Assembly (NCBI RefSeq): GCF_002968295.1
Contig: NZ_CP134399.1
Span: 2,914,001 to 2,978,000, forward strand
From: Mycobacterium sp. ITM-2016-00317
Lineage (GTDB): Bacteria; Actinomycetota; Actinomycetes; Mycobacteriales; Mycobacteriaceae
Length of the DNA: 64,000 nt
Direction: 5' to 3'
Shown here: piece by piece, positions 35,712 through 44,719 of the stretch
Layout: each line of letters starts with the position of its first letter
Position numbering within the stretch: position 1 is the stretch's first letter
The notes under the pieces: generated by a model
Seen by the model: only the letters and a program-made list of their open reading frames with translations
What the model was told of the DNA's origin: nothing
The model's database searches: none
Program-made: the position numbers and the translations under genes

Positions 35712-38614
35712 GCCCTCACTCCTTCTGACGGATCCGATTGCAGCCCACCGGGTCTGGGCCATGGTGCGGGGACGGGCCGGTTGCGGACACGCTGTGGCCA
35801 CCAGAACCACGGCCCCAGTAGCGCGGCGATCGACGGCGTCATGAAGGCCCGGATCACCAACGTGTCGAACAGCAGGCCCAGACCGATGGTCGTACCGACC
35901 TGTCCGATCACGGTCAGCTCACTGACCGCCATCGACATCATCGTCAGCGCGAACACCAGGCCCGCGGCCGTGACCACCGAGCCACTGCCGCCCATCGCGC
36001 GGATGATCCCGGTGCCGATGCCTGCGTGTATCTCCTCTTTCAGGCGGGACACCAACAACAGGTTGTAGTCCGCGCCCACGGCCAACAGGATGATCACCGC
36101 CATGGCCAGCACCATCCAGTGCAGCGGCTGGCCCAGGATGTGCTGCCAGAACAGCACGGACAGACCGAACGAGGCCGCCAGCGACAGCACCACCGTGCCG
36201 ACGATCACCGCGGCCGCGACCACAGCACGGGTCAGGATCAGCATGATGATGAAGATCAGGCCCAGCGCGGCGATGCCCGCGATCAACAGGTCGTAGTTGT
36301 TGCCGTCCTGCATGTCCTTGAACACGGCCGCCGTACCGCCGAGGTAGATCTTGGACCCCTCCAGTGGGGTGCCCTTGACCGCCTCCTTGGCCGCGGTCTT
36401 GATCTTCTCGATCTTGGCCACGCCCTCGGGGCTCAGCGGGTCGCCCTCGTGGGAGATGATGAAGCGCACCGCGTGCCCGTCGGGGGACAGGAACTGTTCC
36501 AGACCGCGCTGGAAGTCGGCGTTCTCGAAGATCTCCGGCGGCAGGTAGAACGAGTCGTCGTTCATCGAGTCGTCGAACGCCTCGCCCATCGCGTCGGCGT
36601 CCTCGGACATCGCCGCCATCTGGTCCTGCTGACCCTTCTGCGACTGATACATCGTCAGCATCATGGTCCGCATGGTCTTCATGGTCTCGATCATCTCGGG
36701 CATGAGCGCGACCATCTGCGGCATCAGCGAGTTCAGTCTCCGCATGTCGGGCAGGATCTCGCGGAAGTCGTCGGTCATCACGTTGATGCCGTCGAGGGTG
36801 TCGAACACCGACCGGATCGCCCAGCAGACCGGGATGTTGTAGCAGTGCGGTTCCCAGTAGAAGTAGTTGCGGATCGGCCGGAAGAAGTCGTCGAAGTTGG
36901 CGATGCTGTCCCGCAGATCTTCGATGTCGGTCAGCATGTTCTCCATCTTGGAGACCATGTCGTTGGTGATCGACGCCATCTGGGCGGTTAGGCCCGACAT
37001 CTTCTCCATGGTCTTGATGGTGTTCGCCATCTCGTCGGCCTGGACCAGCATGTCGGCCATCCGGTCCTGCATGTACTTCTCGTTGAGCCGCTGCGTGGTG
37101 CCCTGCATGCTCATCTGGAACGGGATCGACGTGTGCTTGATCGGTTTGCCGTCGGGCCGGGTGATCGCCTGCACGCGGGCGATGCCCTCGACGCGGAAGA
37201 TCGCCTTGGCGATCTTGTCGATGACGAGGAAGTCCGCCGAGTTCCGCAGATCGTGATCGCTTTCGATCATCAGCAGCTCGGGGTTCATCCGGGCCTGGTC
37301 GAAATGCGCATCGGCGACCGCGTAGCCCTGGTTCGCGGGCAGATCCGCAGGCAGGTAGTCGCGGTCGTTGTAGTTGGTCTTGTAGCCCGGCAACGCGAGC
37401 AGGCCGACCAGCGTGATCGCCATCGTCGCGACCAGGATCGGGCCCGGCCACCGGACGATCGCGGCACCGATCTTGCGCCAGCCGCGAATCCGCATCGCGC
37501 GCTTGGGCTCCATCAGCTTGCCGAAGCGGGTCGCGACGCTGATGATCGCGACCATCAGCACCACGCCGGCCATCACGACCACGAACATGCCGATGGCCAG
37601 CGGCACACCCATGGTCTGGAAGTACGGCAGCCGGGTGAAGCTCAGGCAGAACGTCGCGCCGGCGATGGTCAGGCCGGAGCCCAGCACCACGTGGGCGGTG
37701 CCGTGGAACATCGTGTAGTACGCGGACTCTTTGTCCTCGCCGAGTGTTCGCGCTTCCTGATATCGACCGATCAGGAAGATCGCATAGTCGGTCGCCGCGG
37801 CTATCGCGAGTGTCACCAACAGGTTGGTGGCGAACACCGACAGTCCGATGATCTCGTGATAGCCGAGGAACGCCACCACCCCGCGTGCGGTGGCCAGCGA
37901 CAGCACCACCATCACCAACGTGATGAGCACGGTGACGATCGAGCGGTACACCAGCAGCAGCATCACGATGATCACCGTGAAGGTGGCGGCCTCGATGAGC
38001 CGCATGCTGCGGTCACTGGCGATGTGCTGGTCGGCGGCCAGGGCCGCCGGACCGGTCACGAACGCCCTGACGCCGGATGGCGGCTCGAGGCTTTCGACGA
38101 TCTGCTGGACCGACTTCACCGACTCGTTGGCCAGCGCCTCGCCCTGGTTACCGGCGAGCTTGACCTGGACGTAGGCGGCCAGCCCGTCGTTGCTCTGCGA
38201 TCCCGACGCGGTGAGCGGGTCGCTCCAGAAGTCCTGCACGGACTGCACGTGCGTGGTGTCGGCTTCCAGCCGGTCGACCAGCTCGTCGTACCACGCGTGG
38301 GCTTCGTCGCCGAGGGGTTTGTCGCCCTCGAACACGATCATCACCGAGCTGTCGGAGTCGCCTTCCTCGAACAGCTCACCGACCTTCTTCATCGAGATCA
38401 TCGACGGCGCGTCGTTGGGGCTCATCGAGACCGCCTGAGCCTCGCCGACCGCCTCGAGCTGCGGGACGGTGACGTTGACGACGACGATCAGCGCGATCCA
38501 GCCCAGGATGATCGGCACGGCGAACAGCCGGATCATCCGGGGGATGAACGGGCGATGCGGCTGGCGCGCAGACGGGAACTCGTCGGTGCGGGCGTCGGAA
38601 ACGGGTGCGCTCAT
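35708..38614 (-). CDS. MmpL-family RND transporter
   Basis: 968 aa, about 12 transmembrane segments with two large periplasmic loops. RND signatures: first TM after a basic N-terminus ([19 protein letters not shown]), [14 protein letters not shown] in TM4 (DY pair for proton relay), and the homologous [15 protein letters not shown] in TM10. A Met-rich coiled stretch around residues 500-650 ([27 protein letters not shown]) is typical of MmpL4/5-like proteins. It exports lipids or siderophores to the cell surface, driven by protons. Adjacent mmpS supports the MmpL4/5 type; the substrate is unknown. Confidence 0.95.
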   Translation of the reverse strand: MSAPVSDARTDEFPSARQPHRPFIPRMIRLFAVPIILGWIALIVVVNVTVPQLEAVGEAQAVSMSPNDAPSMISMKKVGELFEEGDSDSSVMIVFEGDKPLGDEAHAWYDELVDRLEADTTHVQSVQDFWSDPLTASGSQSNDGLAAYVQVKLAGNQGEALANESVKSVQQIVESLEPPSGVRAFVTGPAALAADQHIASDRSMRLIEAATFTVIIVMLLLVYRSIVTVLITLVMVVLSLATARGVVAFLGYHEIIGLSVFATNLLVTLAIAAATDYAIFLIGRYQEARTLGEDKESAYYTMFHGTAHVVLGSGLTIAGATFCLSFTRLPYFQTMGVPLAIGMFVVVMAGVVLMVAIISVATRFGKLMEPKRAMRIRGWRKIGAAIVRWPGPILVATMAITLVGLLALPGYKTNYNDRDYLPADLPANQGYAVADAHFDQARMNPELLMIESDHDLRNSADFLVIDKIAKAIFRVEGIARVQAITRPDGKPIKHTSIPFQMSMQGTTQRLNEKYMQDRMADMLVQADEMANTIKTMEKMSGLTAQMASITNDMVSKMENMLTDIEDLRDSIANFDDFFRPIRNYFYWEPHCYNIPVCWAIRSVFDTLDGINVMTDDFREILPDMRRLNSLMPQMVALMPEMIETMKTMRTMMLTMYQSQKGQQDQMAAMSEDADAMGEAFDDSMNDDSFYLPPEIFENADFQRGLEQFLSPDGHAVRFIISHEGDPLSPEGVAKIEKIKTAAKEAVKGTPLEGSKIYLGGTAAVFKDMQDGNNYDLLIAGIAALGLIFIIMLILTRAVVAAAVIVGTVVLSLAASFGLSVLFWQHILGQPLHWMVLAMAVIILLAVGADYNLLLVSRLKEEIHAGIGTGIIRAMGGSGSVVTAAGLVFALTMMSMAVSELTVIGQVGTTIGLGLLFDTLVIRAFMTPSIAALLGPWFWWPQRVRNRPVPAPWPRPGGLQSDPSEGVRA

Positions 38615-39039
38615 GCGGATTTCACAAAGCAGAAGGTCTGGGCGTTCAAGCCGTCAGTCGTCCTCTCGTCCTTCAACTCGTCGTCGACGAAGATGCGGCA
38701 GGTGATGGTGCTGCCGTCTCCCTGGGCGACGATGTTGGGCGCTGCGGACGGCTCGGTGGTCTCCAAGGTCAGTGACCACGGCAGGGCAGCCCCGTCGACG
38801 CGCTGGGGTTTGGCGTCGAGGTCGAGATAGTTGACGTCGGCGTACGAGCCGGAGCCGGTAATCTCGTAGCGGACCACCTTGGGATCGAACGGTTCGGGGA
38901 GATCGGCGAAGTTGCGCGGGGTCTCGATGATGCCCTCGGATCCGAAGAAAGTCCGGATGCGCGAGACCGTGAGGCCTGCGATCACGACGACGACGATGAT
39001 GAGCAACGGGAGCCATACCTTTTTGGCAATGGCGATCAC
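38611..39039 (-). CDS. MmpS-family membrane protein
   Basis: 142 aa: one N-terminal transmembrane helix ([20 protein letters not shown]), then an exported beta-rich domain with [28 protein letters not shown] and [12 protein letters not shown], typical of MmpS. It assists its MmpL partner, whose start overlaps the stop by 4 nt. A 6+6 inverted repeat lies 69 nt upstream and may be an operator for the operon. Confidence 0.92.
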   Translation of the reverse strand: MIAIAKKVWLPLLIIVVVVIAGLTVSRIRTFFGSEGIIETPRNFADLPEPFDPKVVRYEITGSGSYADVNYLDLDAKPQRVDGAALPWSLTLETTEPSAAPNIVAQGDGSTITCRIFVDDELKDERTTDGLNAQTFCFVKSA

Positions 39040-39107
39040 GACTGCCGGCCCCGACTTGTGGCGCGCATTAGACCCCTGTGGTTGTGTCTCTCGGTTTAGC
39101 GAATCGT

Positions 39108-39126
39108 AACTTAGCCCATATAAGTT
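39108..39126. promoter_or_regulatory. Candidate operator, 6-bp inverted repeat upstream of mmpS
   Basis: AACTTA (39108-39113), 7 nt, TAAGTT (39121-39126), in the 222-bp gap between divergent mmpS and P450 genes. A TetR or MarR dimer could bind; no regulator gene is adjacent. Confidence 0.35.
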
Positions 39127-39218
39127 CTCATTCTGCGACAGATTAGCTCAAGAAAATGTGGCGCTGCTAACGCGCGGGGGACCAGCGCGGCTCACGTCAC
39201 TCTGGCGTAATGATCGCA

Positions 39219-39224
39219 TAGGAT
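39219..39224 (+). promoter_or_regulatory. -10 element TAGGAT for the P450 gene
   Basis: TAGGAT fits TANNNT and would give a 5' UTR of about 30 nt that contains the GAGGAG ribosome site at 39246-39251. Confidence 0.4.
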
Positions 39225-39261
39225 GCTGAGCGGTCGCACAACTGCCGAGGAGCGTGCCGCG

Positions 39262-40464
39262 ATGACGACGACGGTGTCCGACGATCTCTACTACGACCCC
39301 TACGACCTGAACATTGTCACCGATCCGTACCCGACGTATGCGCGGCTGCGGGAGGAGGCGCCGCTCTACCACAACGAGCGGTACGGCTTCTGGGCGTTGT
39401 CGCGCCACGCCGACGTGGAGAAAGCGCTGCTCGACTGGTCGACCTTCTCCAACAGCCGCAGCGACATCCTCGAATTGGTCAAGTCCGATTTCGCCATGCC
39501 CAAGGGCGTGATGATGTTCGAGGATCCGCCCGAGCACACGATGTTGCGCGGGTTGATGTCACGGGTGTTCACGCCGCGGCGAATGGCCGAGATCGAAGAC
39601 CAGATCCGGCGCTACTGCGTGAACTGCCTGGACCCGTTGGTCGGCTCCGACGGTTTCGATGTGATCGCCGAACTCGCCGCGATGATGCCGATGCGGGTGA
39701 TCGGGATGTTGCTGGGCATCCCGGAGTCCGAACAGGTCTCGGTGCGCGACGCCAACGACGCGAACCTGCGCACCCGACCCGGCGCCCCGATGAAGGTCGC
39801 CGATCCCGACCGGATCGCCGACGGCCGCATCTACGCCGACTACGTCGAATGGCGGGCGGCCAATCCGTCCGACGATCTGATGACCGCGCTCCTCAACGTC
39901 GAATTCACCGACGAGACCGGGGTGCACCGCAAGCTGACCCGCAAAGAGGTCCTGCACTACACCCAGGTGGTGGCCGGGGCGGGCAACGAGACGACCGGGC
40001 GGCTGATCGGATGGCTGGCCAAGGTCCTCGCCGAACACCCCGACCAGCGACGCCAGATCGTCGAGGACCGGTCGCTGCTCGGCCGGGCCATCGACGAGAC
40101 GCTGCGGTTCGAACCCACCGGGCCGCACGTCGCGCGGTACCTCATCAAGGACTTCGAGTACGACGGCACGCAGGTGCCGGCGGGCAGCGCGATCCTGCTG
40201 CTGTTCGGCGCCGCCAACCGCGACGACCGCCGGTACGACGACCCCGACACCTTCGACATCCACCGCGACAACATCAGCCACCTCACCTTCGGCAAGGGAC
40301 TGCACTACTGCCTGGGCGCCAACCTCGCCCGCCTGGAAGGCCGGATCGCGCTCGACGAGCTGCTCAACCGCTGGCCGGAGTGGGACATCGACCACGACAC
40401 CGCCCGGCTGGCGCCCACCTCGACGGTCCGCGGCTGGGAACAGCTACGGATGCTGGTCGGCTGA
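39262..40464 (+). CDS. Cytochrome P450
   Basis: 400 aa, a soluble bacterial P450. The I-helix has AGAGNETT (238-245), where Asn replaces the usual Asp of the acid-alcohol pair, as seen in several CYP families. K-helix ETLR (279-282). Heme loop FGKGLHYCLG with Cys350. It uses electrons from a ferredoxin to hydroxylate a hydrophobic substrate. No ferredoxin or reductase gene is adjacent. The CYP family cannot be assigned from reading; steroid or fatty acid substrates are plausible. Confidence 0.93.
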   Translation: MTTTVSDDLYYDPYDLNIVTDPYPTYARLREEAPLYHNERYGFWALSRHADVEKALLDWSTFSNSRSDILELVKSDFAMPKGVMMFEDPPEHTMLRGLMSRVFTPRRMAEIEDQIRRYCVNCLDPLVGSDGFDVIAELAAMMPMRVIGMLLGIPESEQVSVRDANDANLRTRPGAPMKVADPDRIADGRIYADYVEWRAANPSDDLMTALLNVEFTDETGVHRKLTRKEVLHYTQVVAGAGNETTGRLIGWLAKVLAEHPDQRRQIVEDRSLLGRAIDETLRFEPTGPHVARYLIKDFEYDGTQVPAGSAILLLFGAANRDDRRYDDPDTFDIHRDNISHLTFGKGLHYCLGANLARLEGRIALDELLNRWPEWDIDHDTARLAPTSTVRGWEQLRMLVG

Positions 40465-40872
40465 CCCGTCGCCGGCTCCGGCTGCGGGGTTGTTCTCGCC
40501 GCCTCCGGCAGCGGAATCGAGGACGCTGACGGCTATCCCGTAGGGCAGGAAACGCACCCGTCGCTTCGGGTCGGTGTTCTCCTTGTTGGCCCGCAACGCG
40601 TCCAACTCGGTCGGATACACCTGCTCGATGTGCGCGCCGCCGTCGTCGTCGATCGTGTAGATGGCCCACACGCCGTCGCCGGTCTCGCCCGTCGTCTCGG
40701 GCCGGGTGCGGGGGCGGGTGTCGAACAGCGTCGACCAGCCCGCCCGCTCACCCGGGGTGTTGAGGAACCTGCCGAGGCCGTCGATCGCTTCGCGCAGGCC
40801 TTCGCCCGCCTCCCGGACGACGCGGTCGAGATCCTCGGGGTCGAAACCGAACGGCCCGCTGTTGCTGCTCAT
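40444..40872 (-). CDS. Conserved hypothetical protein
   Basis: 142 aa from the ATG at 40872. The N-terminus SSNSGPFGFDPEDLDRVVREAGEGLREAIDG suggests an amphipathic helical start, and VWAIYTIDDDGGAHIEQVYPTELDALRANKEN, described in pieces, forms a small domain, followed by VRFLPYGIAVSVLD. No signal peptide or membrane segment. It converges on the P450 gene with a 21-nt overlap. Function unknown. Confidence 0.65.
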   Translation of the reverse strand: MSSNSGPFGFDPEDLDRVVREAGEGLREAIDGLGRFLNTPGERAGWSTLFDTRPRTRPETTGETGDGVWAIYTIDDDGGAHIEQVYPTELDALRANKENTDPKRRVRFLPYGIAVSVLDSAAGGGENNPAAGAGDGSADQHP

Positions 40873-40938
40873 GTAGACCAGTGTGCCCCTGACGGCAGGT
40901 CTAGTCGACTGTCGCGGGTCGAGGTGGTAGGCAACCAT

Positions 40939-41745
40939 ATGCCCTTCACACGAGCTGACGTGCTGTCAGCGGCCCAGCGGTCCCTGACCGCGGCGGGATC
41001 GCACGACCGCGCCGGGTGGATCGGCCTCTTCACCGCTGACGGCCGGGTCGAGGACCCGGTCGGGTCGACGCCGCACCGCGGACACGTCGCGATCGGGCGG
41101 TTCTACGACACGTTCATCGGCCCGCGCGTGATCACGTTCCGCGCCGACACCGACCTCGTCGTCGGTACCACGGTGATCCGGGACGTCGAGTTGGAGATCC
41201 AGATGGCCACCGGATTGACGATGCGGGTGCCCACCTACATCCGGTACGACCTGCGCGCCGACGGTGACGACCTGCGGATCGCGTCGCTGGCGGCGTACTG
41301 GGAACTGCCCTCGATGGTCGGTCAGTTCGCCCGCGGCGGGCTGGCCGCCGTGCCCGCGGGCATGGCGCTCGGCAGGAGCATGCTCACCAACCAGGGGGTG
41401 ACCGGCGCCCTCGGCTTCCTCGGCGGTTTCCGCGGCGTCGGATCCGGCGGCCGCGCACTGTTCACCCGGTTCCTCGACGACGCCTGCGACGGCGACGAGG
41501 TCGGCATGCGCCGCCTGGTCTCCGACAACCCCGTCACGATCGGTGACAGCGAACCCGTGAGCTCGTCGGATCTCGTCAGGCACCTCTCGGGCGGTACGTG
41601 GAGCAAGCTCGTCACCGCCGGCCACTCGGTCGCGGCGCGCGTCGAACGCGACGGCAGGCGCTGCGTGCTCATCGGCGAGATCGGGCGCTCCGGCCGAGAC
41701 GACGCCACCCTCGACCGGATCCGGCTGTTCGGCGAACTCGAGTGA
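40939..41745 (+). CDS. SnoaL/NTF2-like (ketosteroid isomerase fold) protein
   Basis: 268 aa. The first 130 residues look like an NTF2-like cone (RAGWIGLFTADGRVEDPVGSTPHRGHVAIGRFYDTFIGP in pieces), with the Trp/Asp pair typical of SnoaL/steroid isomerase-like folds. The C-terminal half has a Gly-rich hydrophobic stretch (TGALGFLGGFRGVGSGG) and a second small domain (FTRFLDDACDGDE). Enzymatic role uncertain; related proteins occur in lipid and steroid metabolism loci. Confidence 0.6.
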   Translation: MPFTRADVLSAAQRSLTAAGSHDRAGWIGLFTADGRVEDPVGSTPHRGHVAIGRFYDTFIGPRVITFRADTDLVVGTTVIRDVELEIQMATGLTMRVPTYIRYDLRADGDDLRIASLAAYWELPSMVGQFARGGLAAVPAGMALGRSMLTNQGVTGALGFLGGFRGVGSGGRALFTRFLDDACDGDEVGMRRLVSDNPVTIGDSEPVSSSDLVRHLSGGTWSKLVTAGHSVAARVERDGRRCVLIGEIGRSGRDDATLDRIRLFGELE

Positions 41746-41808
41746 CGCCGACGCATTTCGGCGCGTTGTCGCGCTGGACGCGCCACACGTGAGAACGTAG
41801 GCAGCATC

Positions 41809-42381
41809 ATGTCCGACCCTGACACCGCCGAGTTCCTCACCTACGAGCAGTTCGGCCGCCGGTTCTTCGAGATCGCCGTGACCGAGGAGCGGGTCGGCGA
41901 CGCGATCGGCGAGATCGCCGGCGAGTCCTTCGAGATGGGCCCGATCGCGCAGGGACCGGGCAAGCTGGCGAAGGTCACCGCGAAGGTGCGGATCCAGCAG
42001 CCCAGGGTCAGCAGGGAACTCGGTGAGCTGATCTCCTTCAACATCCGGATACCGCTGGAGATCGACATGGTGGTCGATCTGCGCATCGACAAACCGAAGT
42101 TCGTGGTGTTCGGCGAGATCTCGTTGCGCGCGACCGCCAAGGCCGCCGAGCCGCTACTGCTGATCATCGATGTGGAGAAGCCGCGCCCGTCCGACATCTC
42201 CATCCACGTGACGTCGAAGTCGCTGCGCGGCGAGGTGGTGCGCATCGTCGGCGGGGTGGACGCCGAGATCAGACGATTCATCGCGCTGCACGTGGCCGGC
42301 GAGATCGACAGCCCCGGCGCCCAGAACGCCAAGATCATCGACGTCGCCGAGCGCCTGGACGCGGCCTGGACCGGGATCTGA
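41809..42381 (+). CDS. Conserved hypothetical protein
   Basis: 190 aa. Reads as a mixed alpha/beta protein with strands FNIRIPLEIDMVVDLRID and FVVFGEISLRATA, and a long ISIHVTSKSLRGEVVRIVGGVDAEIRRF segment described in parts. No signal peptide or membrane helix. It sits between the NTF2-like and NUDIX genes on the same strand. No family recognised. Confidence 0.6.
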   Translation: MSDPDTAEFLTYEQFGRRFFEIAVTEERVGDAIGEIAGESFEMGPIAQGPGKLAKVTAKVRIQQPRVSRELGELISFNIRIPLEIDMVVDLRIDKPKFVVFGEISLRATAKAAEPLLLIIDVEKPRPSDISIHVTSKSLRGEVVRIVGGVDAEIRRFIALHVAGEIDSPGAQNAKIIDVAERLDAAWTGI

Positions 42382-42396
42382 CGCCGCCCGAACCGA

Positions 42397-42402
42397 TATC
42401 GT
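42397..42402 (+). promoter_or_regulatory. -10 element TATCGT for the NUDIX gene
   Basis: TATCGT ends 6 nt before the GTG at 42409, the spacing of leaderless transcription. Confidence 0.4.
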
Positions 42403-42408
42403 CGGGCG

Positions 42409-42903
42409 GTGCCCAAGCTCAGTGCCGGCCTGCTGCTCTTCCGTGACCACGACGGGGTGCTCGAGGTCCTCCTCGGCCATCCCGGCGGACCCTTCTGGGT
42501 GCGCAAGGACGACGGCGCATGGTCGATTCCCAAAGGCGAGTATCTCGAGGGGGAGGACCCCTGGGCCGCCGCGCAGCGCGAGTTCGCCGAGGAGATCGGC
42601 AAGCCCGCGCCCGCCGGCCCGAGGATCGATCTGGAGCCCGTGCGTCAGCCCGGCGGAAAGCTGGTCACGGCGTTCGCTGTTCGCGGCGACCTCGACCTCG
42701 AGGGCGCGGTCAGCAACACGTTCACCCTCGAATGGCCGAGAGGCTCAGGCACGTTCAAGGAGTTCCCGGAGGTCGACCGGGTGGCCTGGTTCGACCTGGA
42801 GACGGCGCGCACGAAGCTGCTGAAAGGCCAGCGCCCGCTGCTCGACCGGCTCGAGGAGGCCGTGGTCGGTCAGGCCCGCCCGGAGGTCCGGGGCGAGACG
42901 TAG
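42409..42903 (+). CDS. NUDIX hydrolase
   Basis: 164 aa from the GTG at 42409. The Nudix box is complete: GEYLEGEDPWAAAQREFAEEIG (GX5EX7REUXEEXGU), described here in two parts GEYLEGEDPW and AAAQREFAEEIG. It begins KLSAGLLLFR and ends with an acidic/basic tail. Such enzymes cleave nucleoside diphosphates linked to another group. KLVTAFAVRGDLD and the lack of extra domains point to a small housecleaning NUDIX of the type seen next to mycobacterial DNA ligase genes, though no ligase is present here. Confidence 0.88.
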   Translation: MPKLSAGLLLFRDHDGVLEVLLGHPGGPFWVRKDDGAWSIPKGEYLEGEDPWAAAQREFAEEIGKPAPAGPRIDLEPVRQPGGKLVTAFAVRGDLDLEGAVSNTFTLEWPRGSGTFKEFPEVDRVAWFDLETARTKLLKGQRPLLDRLEEAVVGQARPEVRGET

Positions 42904-42921
42904 CCGCCGGCCGGTCCACGA

Positions 42922-43407
42922 TCAGGGGCGCGGCGAGGTGTTCGCGATGATCGGTGCGCCCTGGCCGGCGGGCATGTTCGACACCACGCCGGGGGCCGGC
43001 GGCGCCATTCCGGCGCCGGGTGCACCGGCGATCGGAACCATCGGGGTCGGCGTGACCGTGGTGACGCCGTTGGCGCCGATGGTCGGCCCGCCGGTGGGAC
43101 CCATGGCCTTGATCTGGTCGGCAGCGGCCTGCGTGCAGTCGAGCATCAACAGCATGCGGCCACCGCTGGTCACCTTCTGCTGTCCGACCAGGCACGCCGA
43201 CTGGGACAGTGCGCTGCCTGTCGCGCCACCGAAGTAGGCCTTGACGCCCTGGCTCTTGAGGATGGCCAGCGCGCGGCCGTACTGCTCACCGACGACGTTG
43301 TACGGGCTCGTCTGCGCCGCGGGCTGTGACACCGCGACACCGGCACCGATCAGCGCAGCTGTTCCGGCGGCGACCAATCCGCCGCTGAGCACAACGAGCT
43401 TGTTCAC
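42922..43407 (-). CDS. Secreted protein with Pro/Gly-rich tail
   Basis: 161 aa from the GTG at 43407, with GGGAG 6 nt upstream. A signal peptide (KLVVLSGGLVAAGTAALIGAGVAVSQPAA) precedes a small domain YNVVGEQYGRALAILKSQGVKAYFGG with two cysteines (ACLVG, LDCTQ), then a Pro/Gly/Ala-rich, probably disordered C-terminus. Mycobacterial secreted proteins of this pattern are common; function unknown. Confidence 0.65.
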   Translation of the reverse strand: MNKLVVLSGGLVAAGTAALIGAGVAVSQPAAQTSPYNVVGEQYGRALAILKSQGVKAYFGGATGSALSQSACLVGQQKVTSGGRMLLMLDCTQAAADQIKAMGPTGGPTIGANGVTTVTPTPMVPIAGAPGAGMAPPAPGVVSNMPAGQGAPIIANTSPRP

Positions 43408-43618
43408 TACAACTCCCTCGGTTCGGTGTGCGGCGAACATATCGCAGCAGTCACGGATGTGAAACCGCTGCGGCAGCCGCCGGTGTTACATCGTCTCGTT
43501 CTACCGCACCCCGCAGCCGGTCCGCGCGGTCAACGGGGTGTCAGGCGCAGTGTGGTTGCGGCGACGCTGATGCGCCCGGCGGGGTGGCGTCGGGCGTGGC
43601 GGGTCATGGCTCTGCGTG

Positions 43619-44305
43619 TCAGTCGTCGCAGTGACAGCCGGGCGTGGTCTCACCCGTGCTCGGGACCGCGAGCCCCGTTGGCCGGCAACACGTGTCGCCC
43701 CGCCAGGCCTCGATACCCTCCCTGACCGCGATCGCCGCGATGACCAGCCCGGCCACCGGGTCGGCCCACGCCCACCCGAACAGACTGTTGAGCAGCAGGC
43801 CGACCAGCAGCACCGCTGACAGGTACGTGCACAGCAGCGTCTGCTTGGAGTCCGCGACGGCCGAAAGCGAGCCGAGTTCGCGCCCGGCCCGGCGCTGGGC
43901 GTAGGACAGCACCGGCATGATCGCCAGGCTCACCGCGGCCAGGACGATGCCGACGGTGGAGTGTTCGGCTTCGCCGACGCCCAGCAGCGCCGAGACGGCG
44001 TCCACGGTGACGTAGGTGGCCAGCGCGAAGAACGAGAACGCGATGATGCGCAGTGCGATCTTCTCGCGGGCTTCGGGGTCACGCCCGGCGAACTGCCATG
44101 CGACCGCCGCCGCCGAGGAGACCTCGATGACCGAGTCGAGCCCGAACCCGATCAGGGCGGTCGAGGACACCCGTGCGCCCTCGGTGAGGGCCACGATCGC
44201 CTCGATCATGTTGTAGGAGATCGTGAGTGCGACGAACAGCCGGATGCGGCGGGCCAACACAGCCCGCCGGTCCGCGGTCAGCGCGCCGCGTGCCGTCGAG
44301 GTCAT
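43619..44305 (-). CDS. Cation diffusion facilitator-like transporter
   Basis: 228 aa, five to six transmembrane segments. Metal-site-like acidic residues occur in GFGLDSVIEVSS (TM2) and AVADSKQTLLCTYLSA (TM5), as in CDF proteins. The C-terminus is short, without the full cytoplasmic domain, and ends CCRPTG...GCHCDD, a Cys/His-rich tail that could bind metal. It follows an ArsR-type sensor gene with a 1-nt TGATG overlap, so a metal-efflux operon (Cd, Pb, Zn or similar) is likely. Confidence 0.8.
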   Translation of the reverse strand: MTSTARGALTADRRAVLARRIRLFVALTISYNMIEAIVALTEGARVSSTALIGFGLDSVIEVSSAAAVAWQFAGRDPEAREKIALRIIAFSFFALATYVTVDAVSALLGVGEAEHSTVGIVLAAVSLAIMPVLSYAQRRAGRELGSLSAVADSKQTLLCTYLSAVLLVGLLLNSLFGWAWADPVAGLVIAAIAVREGIEAWRGDTCCRPTGLAVPSTGETTPGCHCDD

Positions 44306-44646
44306 CAGCCGCACCCACAGACGGCGCCGTCGGGCCCGACGCACCGGCATTGCGGATCGACCGCAAGGACCAGGCCCAGAAGGTCGTCGAGGGCGTGGCC
44401 GATGCGCGCATCCGCGAGTTCATAGCGGGTGCGCCGGCCCTCGGGTACCGCCACCACCAGGCCGCACCCGCGCAGGCATGCCAGATGGTTGGAGAGCATC
44501 TGCCTCGAGACACCGATCTGGTCGGCCAGGTCGGCGGGGTAGCCCGGCGCGGCGTTGAGGCTGAGCAGGATCCGAGTCCGCGTCGCATCAGAGAGGGCAT
44601 GGCCGAACCGGGCCAGCGCGTCGGTGTGGGCGAGGGTCTGCACCAC
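44305..44646 (-). CDS. ArsR/SmtB-family metal sensor, CmtR-like
   Basis: 113 aa from one of two adjacent GTG codons (44646 or 44643). Winged-helix: ARFGHALSDATRTRILLSLNAAPGYPADLADQIGVSRQMLSNHL (helix-turn-helix, shown in part). CLRGCG matches the CmtR metal-binding Cys57/Cys61 pattern, and DPQCRCVGPDGAVCGCG adds further cysteines at the C-terminus. CmtR releases DNA on binding Cd or Pb. A TACAC...GTGTA inverted repeat upstream (44656-44687) may be the operator. It controls the downstream efflux gene. Confidence 0.82.
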   Translation of the reverse strand: MVQTLAHTDALARFGHALSDATRTRILLSLNAAPGYPADLADQIGVSRQMLSNHLACLRGCGLVVAVPEGRRTRYELADARIGHALDDLLGLVLAVDPQCRCVGPDGAVCGCG

Positions 44647-44719
44647 AACGACGGTACACCAATTTCTGTATTCAGACGCGCGTGTACTGGCAGCTTTGCG
44701 CGTCCGCATCCGCGCGCGA

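Noticed and set aside
42411..42903. Full DNA-ligase-linked NUDIX locus
   Set aside because: No ligase gene nearby, so the link was not claimed.
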